This document shows, piece after piece, positions 52,011 to 62,100 of a stretch of 64,000 nucleotides of DNA. Every line of letters begins with the position of its first letter. Position 1 is the stretch's first letter. The DNA is from Lysobacter soyae (GTDB lineage: Bacteria > Pseudomonadota > Gammaproteobacteria > Xanthomonadales > Xanthomonadaceae). The stretch is taken from NCBI RefSeq assembly GCF_019551435.1, contig NZ_CP080544.1, positions 558,001-622,000 on the forward strand, given 5' to 3'. Made by a program: the position numbers and the translations under genes. The notes beneath the pieces are model-generated. The model did not search any database. It saw nothing but the letters and a program-made list of their open reading frames with translations, and was not told the origin of the DNA.

Positions 52011-52810
52011 TCGGTCCCAAGCGCATCGTCTGCCTTACCGAGGAGCCGACGGAAACCCTGTACGCCCTCGGCCAAGAGGATCGCATTGTCGGTATCAGCG
52101 GCTTCACGGTGCGTCCGCCACGGGCGCGCAAAGAGAAGCCCAAGGTCAGTGCGTTCACCAGCGCGAAGATCGACGCGATTGTGGCCTTGCGTCCGGACAT
52201 GGCGATCGGGTTTTCAGATATTCAGGCGGATATCGCCGCCGAATTGACGCGCCGCGGCGTCGAAGTTTGGATCGCCAATCACCGCAGTGTGGCCGGCATT
52301 CTTGATTACATCCGGCGTTTGGGCGCCTTGGTGGGCGAAGCCTCGCGCGCAGACCGTTACGCCGCGCAACTGGAAGCCGGTGTTACGGCGGTGGCTGAAC
52401 GTGCGCGTGCCTATCCGCAACGCCCGCGTGTCTACATTGAAGAGTGGGATGTCCCGCAAATCAGCGGCATTCAATGGGTCTCGGAACTGGTCGAGTTGGC
52501 CGGTGGCGTCGATGTGTTTCCGGAATTGGCGACCGAATCCCTGGCGCGCCAGCGCATTCTTGCGGACGGTTGCGAAGCGGCGCGTCGGGCGCCGGACATT
52601 GTCATCGGCTCTTGGTGCGGGAAAAAATTCCGACCCGATCAAGTCGCAGCGCGACCCGGTTGGGATCAGGTGCCAGCCGTGTTGAACGGCGAGCTGCATG
52701 AGATCAAATCACCGCGAATCCTGCAGCCCGGACCCGCTGCGCTCACCGACGGATTGGCCGATATCGAGCGCATCATCGCCGCTTGGGTGGCCAAACAATC
52801 AGCGCGGTAA
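52007..52810 (+). CDS. BtuF-like (periplasmic-binding-protein fold) protein lacking a signal peptide
   Basis: A 267-residue protein resembling vitamin B12/siderophore-type solute-binding proteins of the BtuF family: RIVCLTEEPTETLYALGQEDRIVGIS, IVALRPDMAIGF, WVSELVELAGGVDVF and the C-terminal LTDGLADIERIIAAW. Such proteins are normally exported, but here no signal peptide or lipobox is present. The GTG at 52007 overlaps the pdxH stop. An ATG at 51983 would add eight residues without creating a signal. It could be cytoplasmic, perhaps a ligand-binding protein repurposed from transport. The 3' end overlaps the next, convergent gene by 12 nt. Confidence 0.78.
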   Translation: MIGPKRIVCLTEEPTETLYALGQEDRIVGISGFTVRPPRARKEKPKVSAFTSAKIDAIVALRPDMAIGFSDIQADIAAELTRRGVEVWIANHRSVAGILDYIRRLGALVGEASRADRYAAQLEAGVTAVAERARAYPQRPRVYIEEWDVPQISGIQWVSELVELAGGVDVFPELATESLARQRILADGCEAARRAPDIVIGSWCGKKFRPDQVAARPGWDQVPAVLNGELHEIKSPRILQPGPAALTDGLADIERIIAAWVAKQSAR

Positions 52811-53281
52811 GACGTCCTGCGTAAATGACTGCGTGGTTCTCGAGCCGCCGGATTGAATCTCCATCCGGAGTTGCAATTTGGCCGGCGGTTTTGCCGTGAT
52901 GACGCCGACGAGATTGGTGAACCCCTCCACTTGGATGGGCTTCAACGAAATCTCGGTCGGCGCATCGGGAACGACACCGGCCGATACGGTGATTTTCGCG
53001 GCGTCCAGCGCGGTCGCATCGCCGTTGGTGTCGGTGACACTGACCAAAATCATCGTGGTGTCATCACGGCGCTCGATGTCGTACTGACGCGCGACGCCGG
53101 GCTGCAATGACCTGGTGGGCGTTGCCGACAAAATGTAAGTCTTCCCATTGACGTTGGCAGTCGCGGTTTGTTGCGACGCCTGCGCAGTGGTTGCCGCCAC
53201 GGGCGCGGGTGTGGTGTCTCCTTGGCAGGCGCCGAAGGCGAGGAGGGCGGGGATAAGTAGCAAGGCTGCAGGTTTTTTCAT
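52799..53281 (-). CDS. DUF4426 family lipoprotein or exported protein
   Basis: A 160-residue protein starting with a hydrophobic signal, MKKPAALLLIPALLAFGAC, where the cysteine at residue 19 suggests a lipoprotein (lipobox FGAC, not ideal). The mature part contains ANVNGKTYILSATPTRSLQPGVARQYDIERRDDTTMILVSV and ends RTTQSFTQDVLPR, matching the uncharacterised DUF4426 family often found near proC or methionine genes in gammaproteobacteria. No function is known. It lies 7 nt after proC on the same strand and probably shares its transcript. An in-frame ATG at 53296 would overlap the proC stop. Confidence 0.8.
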   Translation of the reverse strand: MKKPAALLLIPALLAFGACQGDTTPAPVAATTAQASQQTATANVNGKTYILSATPTRSLQPGVARQYDIERRDDTTMILVSVTDTNGDATALDAAKITVSAGVVPDAPTEISLKPIQVEGFTNLVGVITAKPPAKLQLRMEIQSGGSRTTQSFTQDVLPR

Positions 53282-53288
53282 GAGGCGC

Positions 53289-54122
53289 TCACTCATTGGC
53301 GGCCGACAATTCGGCGCCGCGAACACGTGCGGCGTGCACCGCGCGCGCGACGATGGCTTCGAATTGATCGGCTTGGAAGGATTCGATGGCGGCTTGTGTG
53401 GTGCCGTTGGGCGAGGTGACACGTTGACGCAGGACTTCGGCCGTTTCGCCGCTTTCCGTCAGCATCCGCGCGGCACCCAGAAGCGTCTGATTGGCGAGTG
53501 CTTCGGCTTGCGTGGGATCCAATCCCTCCTTTACGCCGGCTTCCATCAAACTCTGTGCCAGCAGGAAGACATACGCCGGCCCACTGCCGGATACCGCAGT
53601 CACCGCGTCCATCAACGATTCTTCTTCGACCCATACCGTGGTGCCCGCTGCGCGCAGCAGGCGGTCGGCCACGGATCGGTCTTCGGCCGAGGTTTCCGGC
53701 GTTGCGTACAGTCCGGTGATGCCTGCGCCCAACAGCGCCGGTGTATTCGGCATGCTGCGCACAATCGCCGTGCGCGCGCCCAGCCAGCGGGCAATCTGGT
53801 TCGTGGTGATGCCGGCGGCAATGGAGATCACCAGCGGCCGCTGGGCAATGGCCAACGTCGACAAGGATTCACACACGATTTTCATTACTTGCGGCTTCAC
53901 GGCCATCACCCAGACGCGGCCGCACGCGGCAGCAGACATGGCGTCGGCATGGAGGTCGACGTTGAAATCCTTGGCGAGTGCGGTGCGAAGGGCTTCGACC
54001 GGTTCTGCCACGTGGATGCGCGCGGCAGACGCGCCGCCGGCCAGCAGTCCGCCGATCAAGCTGCGCGCCATGTTGCCGCCGCCGATGAAAGTGACATCAG
54101 GTGCTGCCGGGAGTTCTGTCAT
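53289..54122 (-). CDS. proC: Pyrroline-5-carboxylate reductase
   Basis: Reduces pyrroline-5-carboxylate to proline with NAD(P)H. The protein of about 277 residues begins with the nucleotide-binding VTFIGGGNMARSLIGGLLA, continues with VMAVKPQ and PNTPALLGAGITGL, and has the ProC signature AVSGSGPAYVFLLAQSLMEAGV with the trailing QTLLGAARML. I chose the ATG at 54122, which AAAGGACC precedes. The ATG at 54143 overlaps the yggS stop by 4 nt and is an alternative adding seven residues. It is the middle gene of yggS-proC-DUF4426. Confidence 0.95.
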   Translation of the reverse strand: MTELPAAPDVTFIGGGNMARSLIGGLLAGGASAARIHVAEPVEALRTALAKDFNVDLHADAMSAAACGRVWVMAVKPQVMKIVCESLSTLAIAQRPLVISIAAGITTNQIARWLGARTAIVRSMPNTPALLGAGITGLYATPETSAEDRSVADRLLRAAGTTVWVEEESLMDAVTAVSGSGPAYVFLLAQSLMEAGVKEGLDPTQAEALANQTLLGAARMLTESGETAEVLRQRVTSPNGTTQAAIESFQADQFEAIVARAVHAARVRGAELSAANE

Positions 54123-54139
54123 GTAAGAAGGTCCTTTGT

Positions 54140-54817
54140 TCATTGGGAAGCGCGTTCGCCGAACAGCGCCCGTCCGACGCGTACCATGGTCGAGCCATGG
54201 GCAATCGCGAGTTCGGCGTCGTCGCTCATGCCCATGGAAAGGGTATCAACGCCCGCATACGCGTTTTGCAAATCCAAGAAGAGGGCTCGCATCGCGTCAA
54301 AGGCGCGCGCACGCGTTTCAGTGTCGGGGGCGGGCGCCGGAATGGCCATCAGGCCGCGCAGCTTGAGGTTTTGAAAGTGGCCGATACGTTCGGCGATCTC
54401 GGGGATCTCAGACGGCTGGCAGCCATGTTTGGTGGTTTCGTCATCGATGTTCACTTGAATCAATAAATTCAGCGGCGGCATCTCGGGCGGTCGGTGTTTG
54501 GCGAGCGCTTCTACCAGCTTGAGTCGATCGACGGTTTGTACCCAGGCAAAGTGTCTGGCCGCTTCTCGCGCTTTGTTCGACTGCAGGTGGCCGATCAAAT
54601 GCCACTCCAGTGGCAGCGACGTCAGTGCGGCCTGCTTCGCCAAAGCTTCCTGCACGTAATTCTCGCCGAACGCGGTTTGGCCGTCGGCCGCCAAGGCGGC
54701 GAGATCCGACGCAGGGCGTGTCTTGCCGACGGCAAGCAGTCTCGGTTCGGGCACCCCGGCGTGTTGCGCTGCAATACGCAATTCATTCAGGACTTTACTC
54801 AGTGCTTCGGAAGGCAT
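54140..54817 (-). CDS. yggS: YggS/PROSC-family PLP-binding protein
   Basis: A 225-residue cytoplasmic protein that binds pyridoxal phosphate and buffers it, affecting amino-acid and vitamin B6 homeostasis. The PLP lysine lies in RLLAVGKTRPASDLAAL, then FGENYVQEALAK, WHLIGHLQSNKAREAA, IQVNIDDETTKHGC and the phosphate-site region LSMGMSDDAELAIAHGSTMVRVG. There is no enzymatic activity in characterised members. It is transcribed divergently from pilT, the arrangement found in Pseudomonas and xanthomonads. Confidence 0.96.
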   Translation of the reverse strand: MPSEALSKVLNELRIAAQHAGVPEPRLLAVGKTRPASDLAALAADGQTAFGENYVQEALAKQAALTSLPLEWHLIGHLQSNKAREAARHFAWVQTVDRLKLVEALAKHRPPEMPPLNLLIQVNIDDETTKHGCQPSEIPEIAERIGHFQNLKLRGLMAIPAPAPDTETRARAFDAMRALFLDLQNAYAGVDTLSMGMSDDAELAIAHGSTMVRVGRALFGERASQ

Positions 54818-54922
54818 CTAATCAACCAAGGGGACATGGAATCGCATCCTTTTCGCGTTAGGATGCCCTAAACAGGGTCGGCGTTCGCGTCCGTCCCATT
54901 CAATACTCGGGGAGAGTACGAC

Positions 54923-55960
54923 ATGGATATCGCTGAACTCCTGGCCTTTTCGGTCAAGCACAAGGCGTCCGACTTGCACCTTTCGGCCGGCCTGCCGCCG
55001 ATGATCCGGGTGGACGGGGACGTGCGTCGCATCAATATCGCGCCGCTCGAACACAAAGAAGTGCACGCCCTGATTTACGACATCATGTCGGACAAGCAGC
55101 GTCGCGATTACGAAGAATTTCTCGAAACTGATTTCTCGTTTGAAATTCCGGGCCTTGCGCGTTTCCGTGTGAATGCGTTCACCCAAAATCGCGGCTCCGG
55201 CGCGGTGTTCCGGACCATTCCTTCCGTTGTGTTGAGCTTGGAAGAGCTGGGCTGTCCGCCGGTGTTCCGCGAGCTCGTGCAACAGCCGCAGGGTTTGATT
55301 CTGGTGACCGGTCCCACCGGCTCGGGCAAATCCACCACCTTGGCGGCCATGCTCGATTACATCAATCGCAACGAGTACGGTCACATTCTCTCGGTCGAAG
55401 ACCCGATTGAATTCGTGCACCAATCGCAAAAGTGTCTGATCAATCAGCGCGAAGTCCATCGCGACACACACGGATTCAACGAGGCACTGCGCTCGGCATT
55501 GCGTGAAGATCCCGACTACATCCTCGTCGGTGAATTGCGCGATCTCGAAACCATTCGTCTGGCGTTGACCGCCGCGGAAACCGGGCACTTGGTGCTCGGT
55601 ACCCTGCACACCTCAAGCGCGGCCAAGACCATCGACCGGATCATCGACGTGTTCCCGGCCGGCGAAAAGCCGATGGTGCGATCAATGTTGTCGGAATCTC
55701 TGCGCGCCGTGATTTCACAAAGCCTGTTGAAGAAGGTCGGCGGCGGACGCATCGCCGCGCACGAAATCATGGTCGGCACCCCTGCCATTCGCAACCTGAT
55801 TCGCGAAGACAAGGTCGCGCAAATGTATTCGTCCATCCAGACCGGACAGCAATACGGCATGCAAACGCTCGATCAATGCTTGCAAGACTTGGTGGCACGT
55901 AATCTGGTCATCAAACAGCAAGCGCGCGAATACGCCAAAGACAAGCGCCTGTTCGACTGA
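54923..55960 (+). CDS. pilT: Type IV pilus retraction ATPase PilT
   Basis: A hexameric ATPase that powers pilus retraction and twitching motility at the inner-membrane base. The 345-residue protein contains the N-terminal domain (LAFSVKHKASDLHLSAGLPPMIRVDG), Walker A GPTGSGKSTTL near residue 130, the Asp box HILSVEDPIEFVH, Walker B EDPDYILVGELRD and His box GHLVLGTLHTSSAAKTIDRIID. The PilT-specific C-terminal AIRNLIRED motif is present. A GGGGAGAGTACGAC ribosome binding site precedes the ATG. pilU follows after 26 nt. Confidence 0.98.
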   Translation: MDIAELLAFSVKHKASDLHLSAGLPPMIRVDGDVRRINIAPLEHKEVHALIYDIMSDKQRRDYEEFLETDFSFEIPGLARFRVNAFTQNRGSGAVFRTIPSVVLSLEELGCPPVFRELVQQPQGLILVTGPTGSGKSTTLAAMLDYINRNEYGHILSVEDPIEFVHQSQKCLINQREVHRDTHGFNEALRSALREDPDYILVGELRDLETIRLALTAAETGHLVLGTLHTSSAAKTIDRIIDVFPAGEKPMVRSMLSESLRAVISQSLLKKVGGGRIAAHEIMVGTPAIRNLIREDKVAQMYSSIQTGQQYGMQTLDQCLQDLVARNLVIKQQAREYAKDKRLFD

Positions 55961-55986
55961 GTCGCCCCCGCGCACGGAGAAAGAAC

Positions 55987-57120
55987 ATGACCACCCCTAC
56001 CGATTTCACCGGCTTTCTGAAGATCATGGCGCAGCAACGCGCCTCGGATCTTTTCATCACGGCCGGTATGCCGCCGTCCTACAAAGTCCACGGCAAGATG
56101 ACGCCGATCATCGAAACGCCGTTGACGCCGCAAGAATCGCGCGACATCGTGCTCAGCATCATGTCGCCGGCACAGCGCGAAGAGTTCGAGCGCACCAAGG
56201 AGTGCAACTTCGCCATCGGCTTGGCCGGTACCGGTCGATTCCGGGTCTCGGCGTTTTACCAGCGCAATCAGGTCGGCATGGTTTTGCGTCGTATCGAAAG
56301 CAAGATTCCGACTATCGAAGAATTGAATCTGCCGCCGGTGATGCAAAGTCTGGCCATGACCAAACGCGGCATCGTGATGTTCGTCGGCGCAACCGGTTCC
56401 GGTAAGTCGACGTCACTTGCCGCACTCGTGGGCTACCGCAATAAGAATTCGAGCGGCCACATCATTACCATCGAAGACCCGATCGAGTTCGTGCACCGTC
56501 ATGAAGGCTGCATGGTGACGCAGCGGGAAGTCGGCATTGACACCGACAGCTGGGAATCGGCACTTAAGAACACCTTGCGGCAAGCACCCGACGTAATCCT
56601 GGTCGGCGAAGTGCGGACCCGTGAAACCATGGATCACGCGATCGCATTCGCCGAAACCGGTCACTTGGTGTTGTGCACCTTGCATGCGAACAACGCCAAC
56701 CAGGCGATGGACCGCATCATCAACTTCTTCCCGGAAGACCGTCGTCAGCAATTGCTGATGGATTTGTCGCTCAACCTGAAAGGCGTGGTGGCGCAGCAAT
56801 TGGTTCCCACCATCGACGGCAAGGGTCGCCGGGTGGCCATCGAAGTTCTGCTAGGAACGCCGCTGGTGCAGGATTACATCCGCGACGGTGAAATCCACAA
56901 GTTGAAGGAAGTCATGAAGGACTCCACGCAACTGGGGATGCGGACGTTCGACCAAAGCCTGTTCGAGATGTATCAGGAAGGCCATATTTCCTACGACGAC
57001 GCATTGCGTTTTGCCGATTCGACCAACGAAGTCCGCTTGCGCATCAAGCTGGCGCAGGGTGGCGATCCGCATTCGCTGGCGCAGGGCATGGACGGCGTCG
57101 AGGTGTCCGAGAGCCGTTAA
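55987..57120 (+). CDS. pilU: Type IV pilus accessory retraction ATPase PilU
   Basis: A PilT paralogue that assists retraction under load. The 377-residue protein has Walker A GATGSGKSTSLAAL near residue 135, HIITIEDPIEFVHRHEGCMVTQREVG, Walker B APDVILVGEVRTRETMDHAI and His box HLVLCTLHANNANQAMDRI. PilU-specific features include the sequence around TQLGMRTFDQSLFEMYQEGHISYDDALR and a longer C-terminus than PilT. It is co-transcribed with pilT. No pilin genes are in the window. Confidence 0.97.
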   Translation: MTTPTDFTGFLKIMAQQRASDLFITAGMPPSYKVHGKMTPIIETPLTPQESRDIVLSIMSPAQREEFERTKECNFAIGLAGTGRFRVSAFYQRNQVGMVLRRIESKIPTIEELNLPPVMQSLAMTKRGIVMFVGATGSGKSTSLAALVGYRNKNSSGHIITIEDPIEFVHRHEGCMVTQREVGIDTDSWESALKNTLRQAPDVILVGEVRTRETMDHAIAFAETGHLVLCTLHANNANQAMDRIINFFPEDRRQQLLMDLSLNLKGVVAQQLVPTIDGKGRRVAIEVLLGTPLVQDYIRDGEIHKLKEVMKDSTQLGMRTFDQSLFEMYQEGHISYDDALRFADSTNEVRLRIKLAQGGDPHSLAQGMDGVEVSESR

Positions 57121-57155
57121 CCTCGCGCTGGGTCGGGGCGCGGTAAAATGACCCC

Positions 57156-57719
57156 ATGTCGAATACCGCCTCCCTTGCCAACCAATTGCTCGTCGCCGTA
57201 CCGAGCTTGGACGATCCAGCATTTTCGCAATCCGTGGCCCTGGTCTGTCAGCACGACTCGAACGGCGCCATGGCATTGGTCGTGAATCGCCCCTCGGACA
57301 TGTTGATGGGCGAGCTGTTGCAGCAGATTGAAGTGCGTACCGAGAACGAAACTTTGCGGATGCATCACGTCCTGCAAGGCGGTCCGGTGCATATTGAGCG
57401 CGGCTTCGTTCTGCATGCTGGTGAAGCGGCTTGGGAGTCCAGCGTCGCGCTCGGCAACGGCTTGGCTTTGACGACCTCGCGTGACATCCTCGAATCCATC
57501 GCAAACGGCACCGGCCCCGAACAATCGCTGATTGCCTTGGGCTATGCCTCTTGGGCGCCGGGGCAGTTGGAACAGGAATTGGCGGACAACAGTTGGATTG
57601 TCGTGAATGCCGACAAGCAGCTGCTTTTTGAAGTGCCGATTGAAGATCGCTGGCGGACCGCAACCGGGCGTTTGGGTTTCGACCCGATCCAGATGACCGG
57701 CTATAGCGGCCGGGCATGA
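57156..57719 (+). CDS. yqgE: YqgE/AlgH family protein
   Basis: A 187-residue cytoplasmic protein of the UPF0301/AlgH family, whose role is uncertain; in Pseudomonas it influences alginate expression. Family hallmarks are NQLLVAVPSLDDPAFSQSVALVCQHDSNGAMALVVNRP, VLQGGPVHIERGFVLH, ALTTSRDILESIANGTGPEQSLIALGYASWAPGQLEQEL and a C-terminal RWRTATGRLGFDP. The stop overlaps the ruvX start by ATGA. A TAAAAT box 10 nt upstream of the ATG hints at a promoter very near the start. Confidence 0.95.
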   Translation: MSNTASLANQLLVAVPSLDDPAFSQSVALVCQHDSNGAMALVVNRPSDMLMGELLQQIEVRTENETLRMHHVLQGGPVHIERGFVLHAGEAAWESSVALGNGLALTTSRDILESIANGTGPEQSLIALGYASWAPGQLEQELADNSWIVVNADKQLLFEVPIEDRWRTATGRLGFDPIQMTGYSGRA

Positions 57720-58165
57720 TCAGCGACGGGAGCGTTCTCGGGTTCGACGTGGGACGCCGTCGGATTGGTGTGGCCATCGGCAGTGCGTTGGGCGGCGGTG
57801 CAAGGCCCGTTGCGGTTATCGACGTGCATGACGGCGTCGCCGACGCAAAGCAGTTGGAAAAAATCATGCGCGAATGGCGGCCTGCCGGTTGCGTCGTGGG
57901 CGACCCGCAGACTTTGTCCGGTGAGGACCAGCCGATTCGCGTTTTCGCACGTGCGTTCGCACGAATGCTGAAGCAAACCTACAAATTGCCGGTGGTCATG
58001 ATGGACGAGCGCAGCAGCTCGATCGAAGCGGCACAGGGATTCGCACAACGTCGGGCCGAAGGACGCTCAAAACGCCGCGACGCACATGCCCTGGATGCGA
58101 TGGCCGCAGCCATCATTGTCGAACGTTGGATCGCCGCACCCGAAGATGCGGTGGAAGTCGAATAA
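57716..58165 (+). CDS. ruvX: Holliday junction resolvase-like protein RuvX/YqgF
   Basis: A 149-residue RNase H-like protein with the first catalytic aspartate in LGFDVGRRRIGVAIG, the second in MMDERSSSIEAAQGF and the third in RDAHALDAMAAAIIVERW. Characterised relatives act in pre-16S rRNA 5' maturation. A role as Holliday junction resolvase was proposed from fold. It overlaps yqgE by 4 nt and lies 13 nt before pyrB. This yqgE-ruvX-pyrB order is common in gammaproteobacteria. Confidence 0.95.
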   Translation: MISDGSVLGFDVGRRRIGVAIGSALGGGARPVAVIDVHDGVADAKQLEKIMREWRPAGCVVGDPQTLSGEDQPIRVFARAFARMLKQTYKLPVVMMDERSSSIEAAQGFAQRRAEGRSKRRDAHALDAMAAAIIVERWIAAPEDAVEVE

Positions 58166-58178
58166 GAGGGGAGAAAAG

Positions 58179-59102
58179 ATGGGCCACAACGCAAACCTGA
58201 TCAGCATCGATGCGCTGACCGAGGCCGAATTGCGCGCATTGATCACGCGCGGGCAGGCTTTCGTCGATGGCGCGGAGGCTATGGCTTTGCCACGCCATGC
58301 TTGCGTCTGCACCCTGTTTTTTGAACCGTCGACGCGCACGAAGTTGAGCTTTCAACGCGCCGCACAAAGATTGGCCGTCGATCTGTTGTCGTTTGACGTT
58401 GCGACCTCCTCGACAAGCAAAGGCGAAACAGCGCTCGATACGATGCGCAATATCGAAGCGATGGGCGTGGACGTGTTCGTCGTCCGCCACAAAGAGGATG
58501 GCACGGTCGATGCGCTTGCTGCCGGTGCCATGCCGACGACGCGTTTTGTCAATGCGGGTGACGGACGCAGCAATCATCCGACTCAAGCCCTGCTCGACAT
58601 GCTCACATTGCAGCAAAGCAAAGGGGATGATTTCTCGCGATTGCGCGTCGCGATTGTCGGCGACGTCAAACACTCCCGCGTGGCGCGAAGTGACTACCAG
58701 GCACTCAGCCTATTGGGCGTCGAGGACATCCGGATCTGCGGGCCGCAGGCCTTGCTACCGGATCCCGCTGAAATGCCGCGGGCGACTTTCGTTGATCGTC
58801 TCGACGAGGCTTTGTCGGGCGTCGATGTGGTGATGACCCTGCGCCTGCAAAGAGAGCGGATGGAAGCCGGCTTGATCGACTCCCTCGAGGGCTATCACGC
58901 CGCATTCGGAATAACGCAGGCGCGGATGACGGGTGCGAAGGCAGATGCCATCGTCATGCACCCCGGACCGATGAATCGCGGGGTGGAGATTGAAGACGCG
59001 GTTGCGGATGGCGCGCAGTCACGCATTCTTCAACAGGTACGCAACGGTGTGTTTGCCCGCGCTGCCGTACTGGAGCGTGCCCTGTCGCGTGCGCACGAGT
59101 AA
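58179..59102 (+). CDS. pyrB: Aspartate carbamoyltransferase, catalytic chain
   Basis: Joins carbamoyl phosphate and aspartate in pyrimidine synthesis. The 307-residue protein has the carbamoyl-phosphate site FFEPSTRTKLSFQRAAQRLA, the loop region VATSSTSKGETALDTMRNIEAMG, VNAGDGRSNHPTQALLDML and IVGDVKHSRVARS, and VMHPGPMNRGVEI for aspartate binding. It follows AGAGGGGAGAAAAG, a strong ribosome binding site. No pyrI regulatory chain gene follows; the next gene is hrpA. The partner pyrC is not in the window. Confidence 0.97.
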   Translation: MGHNANLISIDALTEAELRALITRGQAFVDGAEAMALPRHACVCTLFFEPSTRTKLSFQRAAQRLAVDLLSFDVATSSTSKGETALDTMRNIEAMGVDVFVVRHKEDGTVDALAAGAMPTTRFVNAGDGRSNHPTQALLDMLTLQQSKGDDFSRLRVAIVGDVKHSRVARSDYQALSLLGVEDIRICGPQALLPDPAEMPRATFVDRLDEALSGVDVVMTLRLQRERMEAGLIDSLEGYHAAFGITQARMTGAKADAIVMHPGPMNRGVEIEDAVADGAQSRILQQVRNGVFARAAVLERALSRAHE

Positions 59103-59126
59103 CGGTTCTAACGGACGCACGGTGAC

Positions 59127-62100
59127 GTGACCGATCAGGCACCCGCAAAACCACGCGATGAAACGACCCTGAAAAATGCAGGTGCGGCGATCGATCGCGC
59201 AATGACGCGCGACCGCGGCAAATTGATCGGACTATTGAACGCTTGGCGGAAGGCGCCCGATGACGCGTCCAAGAAACAGGATTTCATCGTCAAATTGGCG
59301 GCGTCTTCGCACACGCGCGCACTTCGCCAATCACAACTGCCGGCAGCCTCGGTGCAGCCCGATTTGCCGATTGCGGAGCTCGCCGAGGACATTGTTCGAT
59401 TGATTCGCGCGCATCAAGTGGTGGTGCTCGCCGGTGAAACCGGATCCGGAAAAACCACGCAATTGCCGAAGTTGTGTTTGATGGCAGGTCGCGGCGCCGC
59501 CGGCATGATCGGCTGCACGCAGCCGCGACGAATCGCAGCGCGTTCGGTTCCGCGCCGGGTGGCGGAAGAATTGGGTGTCCCCATGGGGGGCGCCGTCGGG
59601 TATCAAGTGCGCTTCACTGACGCCGTCGGTGAAAACACCGCGATCAAATTCATGACCGATGGAATCTTGTTGGCAGAGATTCACAGCGACCGCTGGTTGT
59701 CGAAGTACGACACGCTGATCATTGACGAAGCGCATGAACGCAGTCTCAATATCGATTTCCTCTTGGGCTATCTCAAGCAGTTGCTGCCCAAGCGGCCTGA
59801 TCTGAAGGTGATCGTCACGTCGGCCACCATCGACACCTCGCGTTTTGCCAAACATTTCAATGACGCACCGGTGGTCGAAGTCGAAGGACGAACCTATCCG
59901 GTGGAAGTGCGCTACCGGCCGCTGGAGGGTGAAGGCGAAGAGGGGGGTGAGCGCAGCGTGCTCGATGCCATCGTGGCCGCCTGCGATGAGATCACCCGCG
60001 AAGACCCGATGGGCGACACCCTAATCTTCCTGCCGGGTGAACGCGAGATCCGTGAAGCCCACCTGGCTTTGGAACGGCGCAAGTACCGCAGTACCGAAGT
60101 CGTCCCGTTGTACGCGCGCTTGAGTGGACGCGATCAAGACAAGGTGTTCCACCCGGGTCCGCAGCGACGCATCGTTTTGGCCACCAATGTCGCCGAAACC
60201 TCATTGACCGTGCCGCGAATTCGATACGTGGTGGATCCCGGTTATGCACGCGTCAAACGCTACAGCCCGCGCCTGAAGCTCGACCGGCTGCACATCGAGC
60301 CGATCTCGCAAGCCAGTGCCGAGCAACGCAAAGGGCGATGCGGTCGTGTCGCCTCCGGCGTTTGCATTCGTTTGTATTCGGAAGCGGACTTTCTGTCGCG
60401 CGACGCCTTCACCGACCCCGAAATCCGGCGTTCGGCTTTGGCCGGCATCATCCTGCGGATGTTGTCGATCGGCCTCGGTGCGATCGATACGTTTCCTTTC
60501 CTCGAACCGCCGGATACGCGTGCCATCGCCGACGGTTGGCAGCAATTGGCCGAACTCGGTGCGCTGTCGGGCGAGCGTCATTTGTCGGCCATCGGCAAGC
60601 AAATGGCCAGGTTGCCGATTGACGTCAAGCTCTCACGCATGTTGGTGGCAGCGAACAAACATGGCTGCTTGACTGAAATGTTGGTGATCACAAGTTTCAT
60701 CGGCATCCAAGACCCGCGGGAGCGGCCGGCCGACCAGCGGCAAGCCGCGGACACGGCGCACGCGCAGTTCACCGACACCAAATCGGAATTCGTCGGCATC
60801 TTGAAATTGTGGGATGCCTTCCGAGCCGCGCACGAGGAGATGACACAATCCGGATTGCGCAAATGGGCAGAGCGAAACTTCTTGGGTTTTCTGCGATTGC
60901 GCGAATGGCGCGAACTGCATCGTCAACTCAAATTGATTTGCGAAGACTCGGGTTGGTCGTCGAACAGCGAACCTGCGGATTACGCTCCGCTGCATCGCGC
61001 CCTGATTGCGGGCTTGCCCACGAACATCGGTCATTTGGGCGATCAAGGCGTTTACGACGGTGTGCGCGGACGGAAGTTCCGATTGTTCCCGGGTTCCGCG
61101 TTGGCTAAGAAGCCGCCGGCTTGGGTGTTGAGTGCGACCTTGCTCGATACCGAGCGGCTTTGGGCCATGACCAACGCGGCGATCGAGCCCGACTGGGCCA
61201 TCGCGGAGTTGCCGCATTTGCTCAACCGCCGCCATCACGACCCACGGTGGTCGCGCTCGCAGGGACGGGTCTTGGGCAGCGAGCAAATCAGTTTGTTCGG
61301 CTTGGTGCTGGCGCCAAAAAGACCGGTGCACTATGGCGCGCTTTACCCGCAAGAAGCTCGTGCGATTTTCGCGCGCGATGGATTGGTCACCGGCGAGGTC
61401 AATACGCGCAGTGCGTTCCTGGCGCGCAATCTGAAAGTGATCGCCGCGGCGCAGGAAGAAGAGGCCAAGCAGCGTCGGGTCGGGCTCGTAGTCGACGAAG
61501 ATTGGCAAGCCCAATGGTATTTGGACCGTCTTCCTGCCGATGTGCACAACGCGCAGGCACTCGATGCTTGGTTCAAAGGTCTGGATCGTTCGGCACAAGA
61601 GGCGTTGGTTTGGTCACGCGAAGACGTCCTGGTGGCTGATGAAAGCGATGCGCTTCTTTTTCCGCCCTATTTGGCGCACCAAGATCTTCGTTTGGCGGTG
61701 CGCTATCGGTTTGAGCCGGGCGCCGCGGATGATGGCATGACCGTTGTGGTGCCTTTGCACCTCTTGAATGCGCTGGATGCGGCAAGTCTGAGTTGGATGG
61801 CACCCGGTTTCGTGCTCGACAAGGCCACTGCGCTCATCAAGACGCTGCCGAAGACCCTTCGCCGCAATTTTGTGCCCGCGCCGGATTTCGCCAAAGCCTT
61901 CAAAGAAGCACATGCGACGGCCGAGGCCGACGATTTCACCCACGCCTTGGCCCGCTTTCTGAAGAAGCTCACCGGCGTCGAAATCTCTGCCGGCGACTTC
62001 GATCCGGATGCGCTCGACGCCCACTTGCGCATCAACCTGCAATTGCAGGATTCCGAAGGCAAACAGGTATTGGCACAGTCCCGTGACTTGGACGTGCTGC

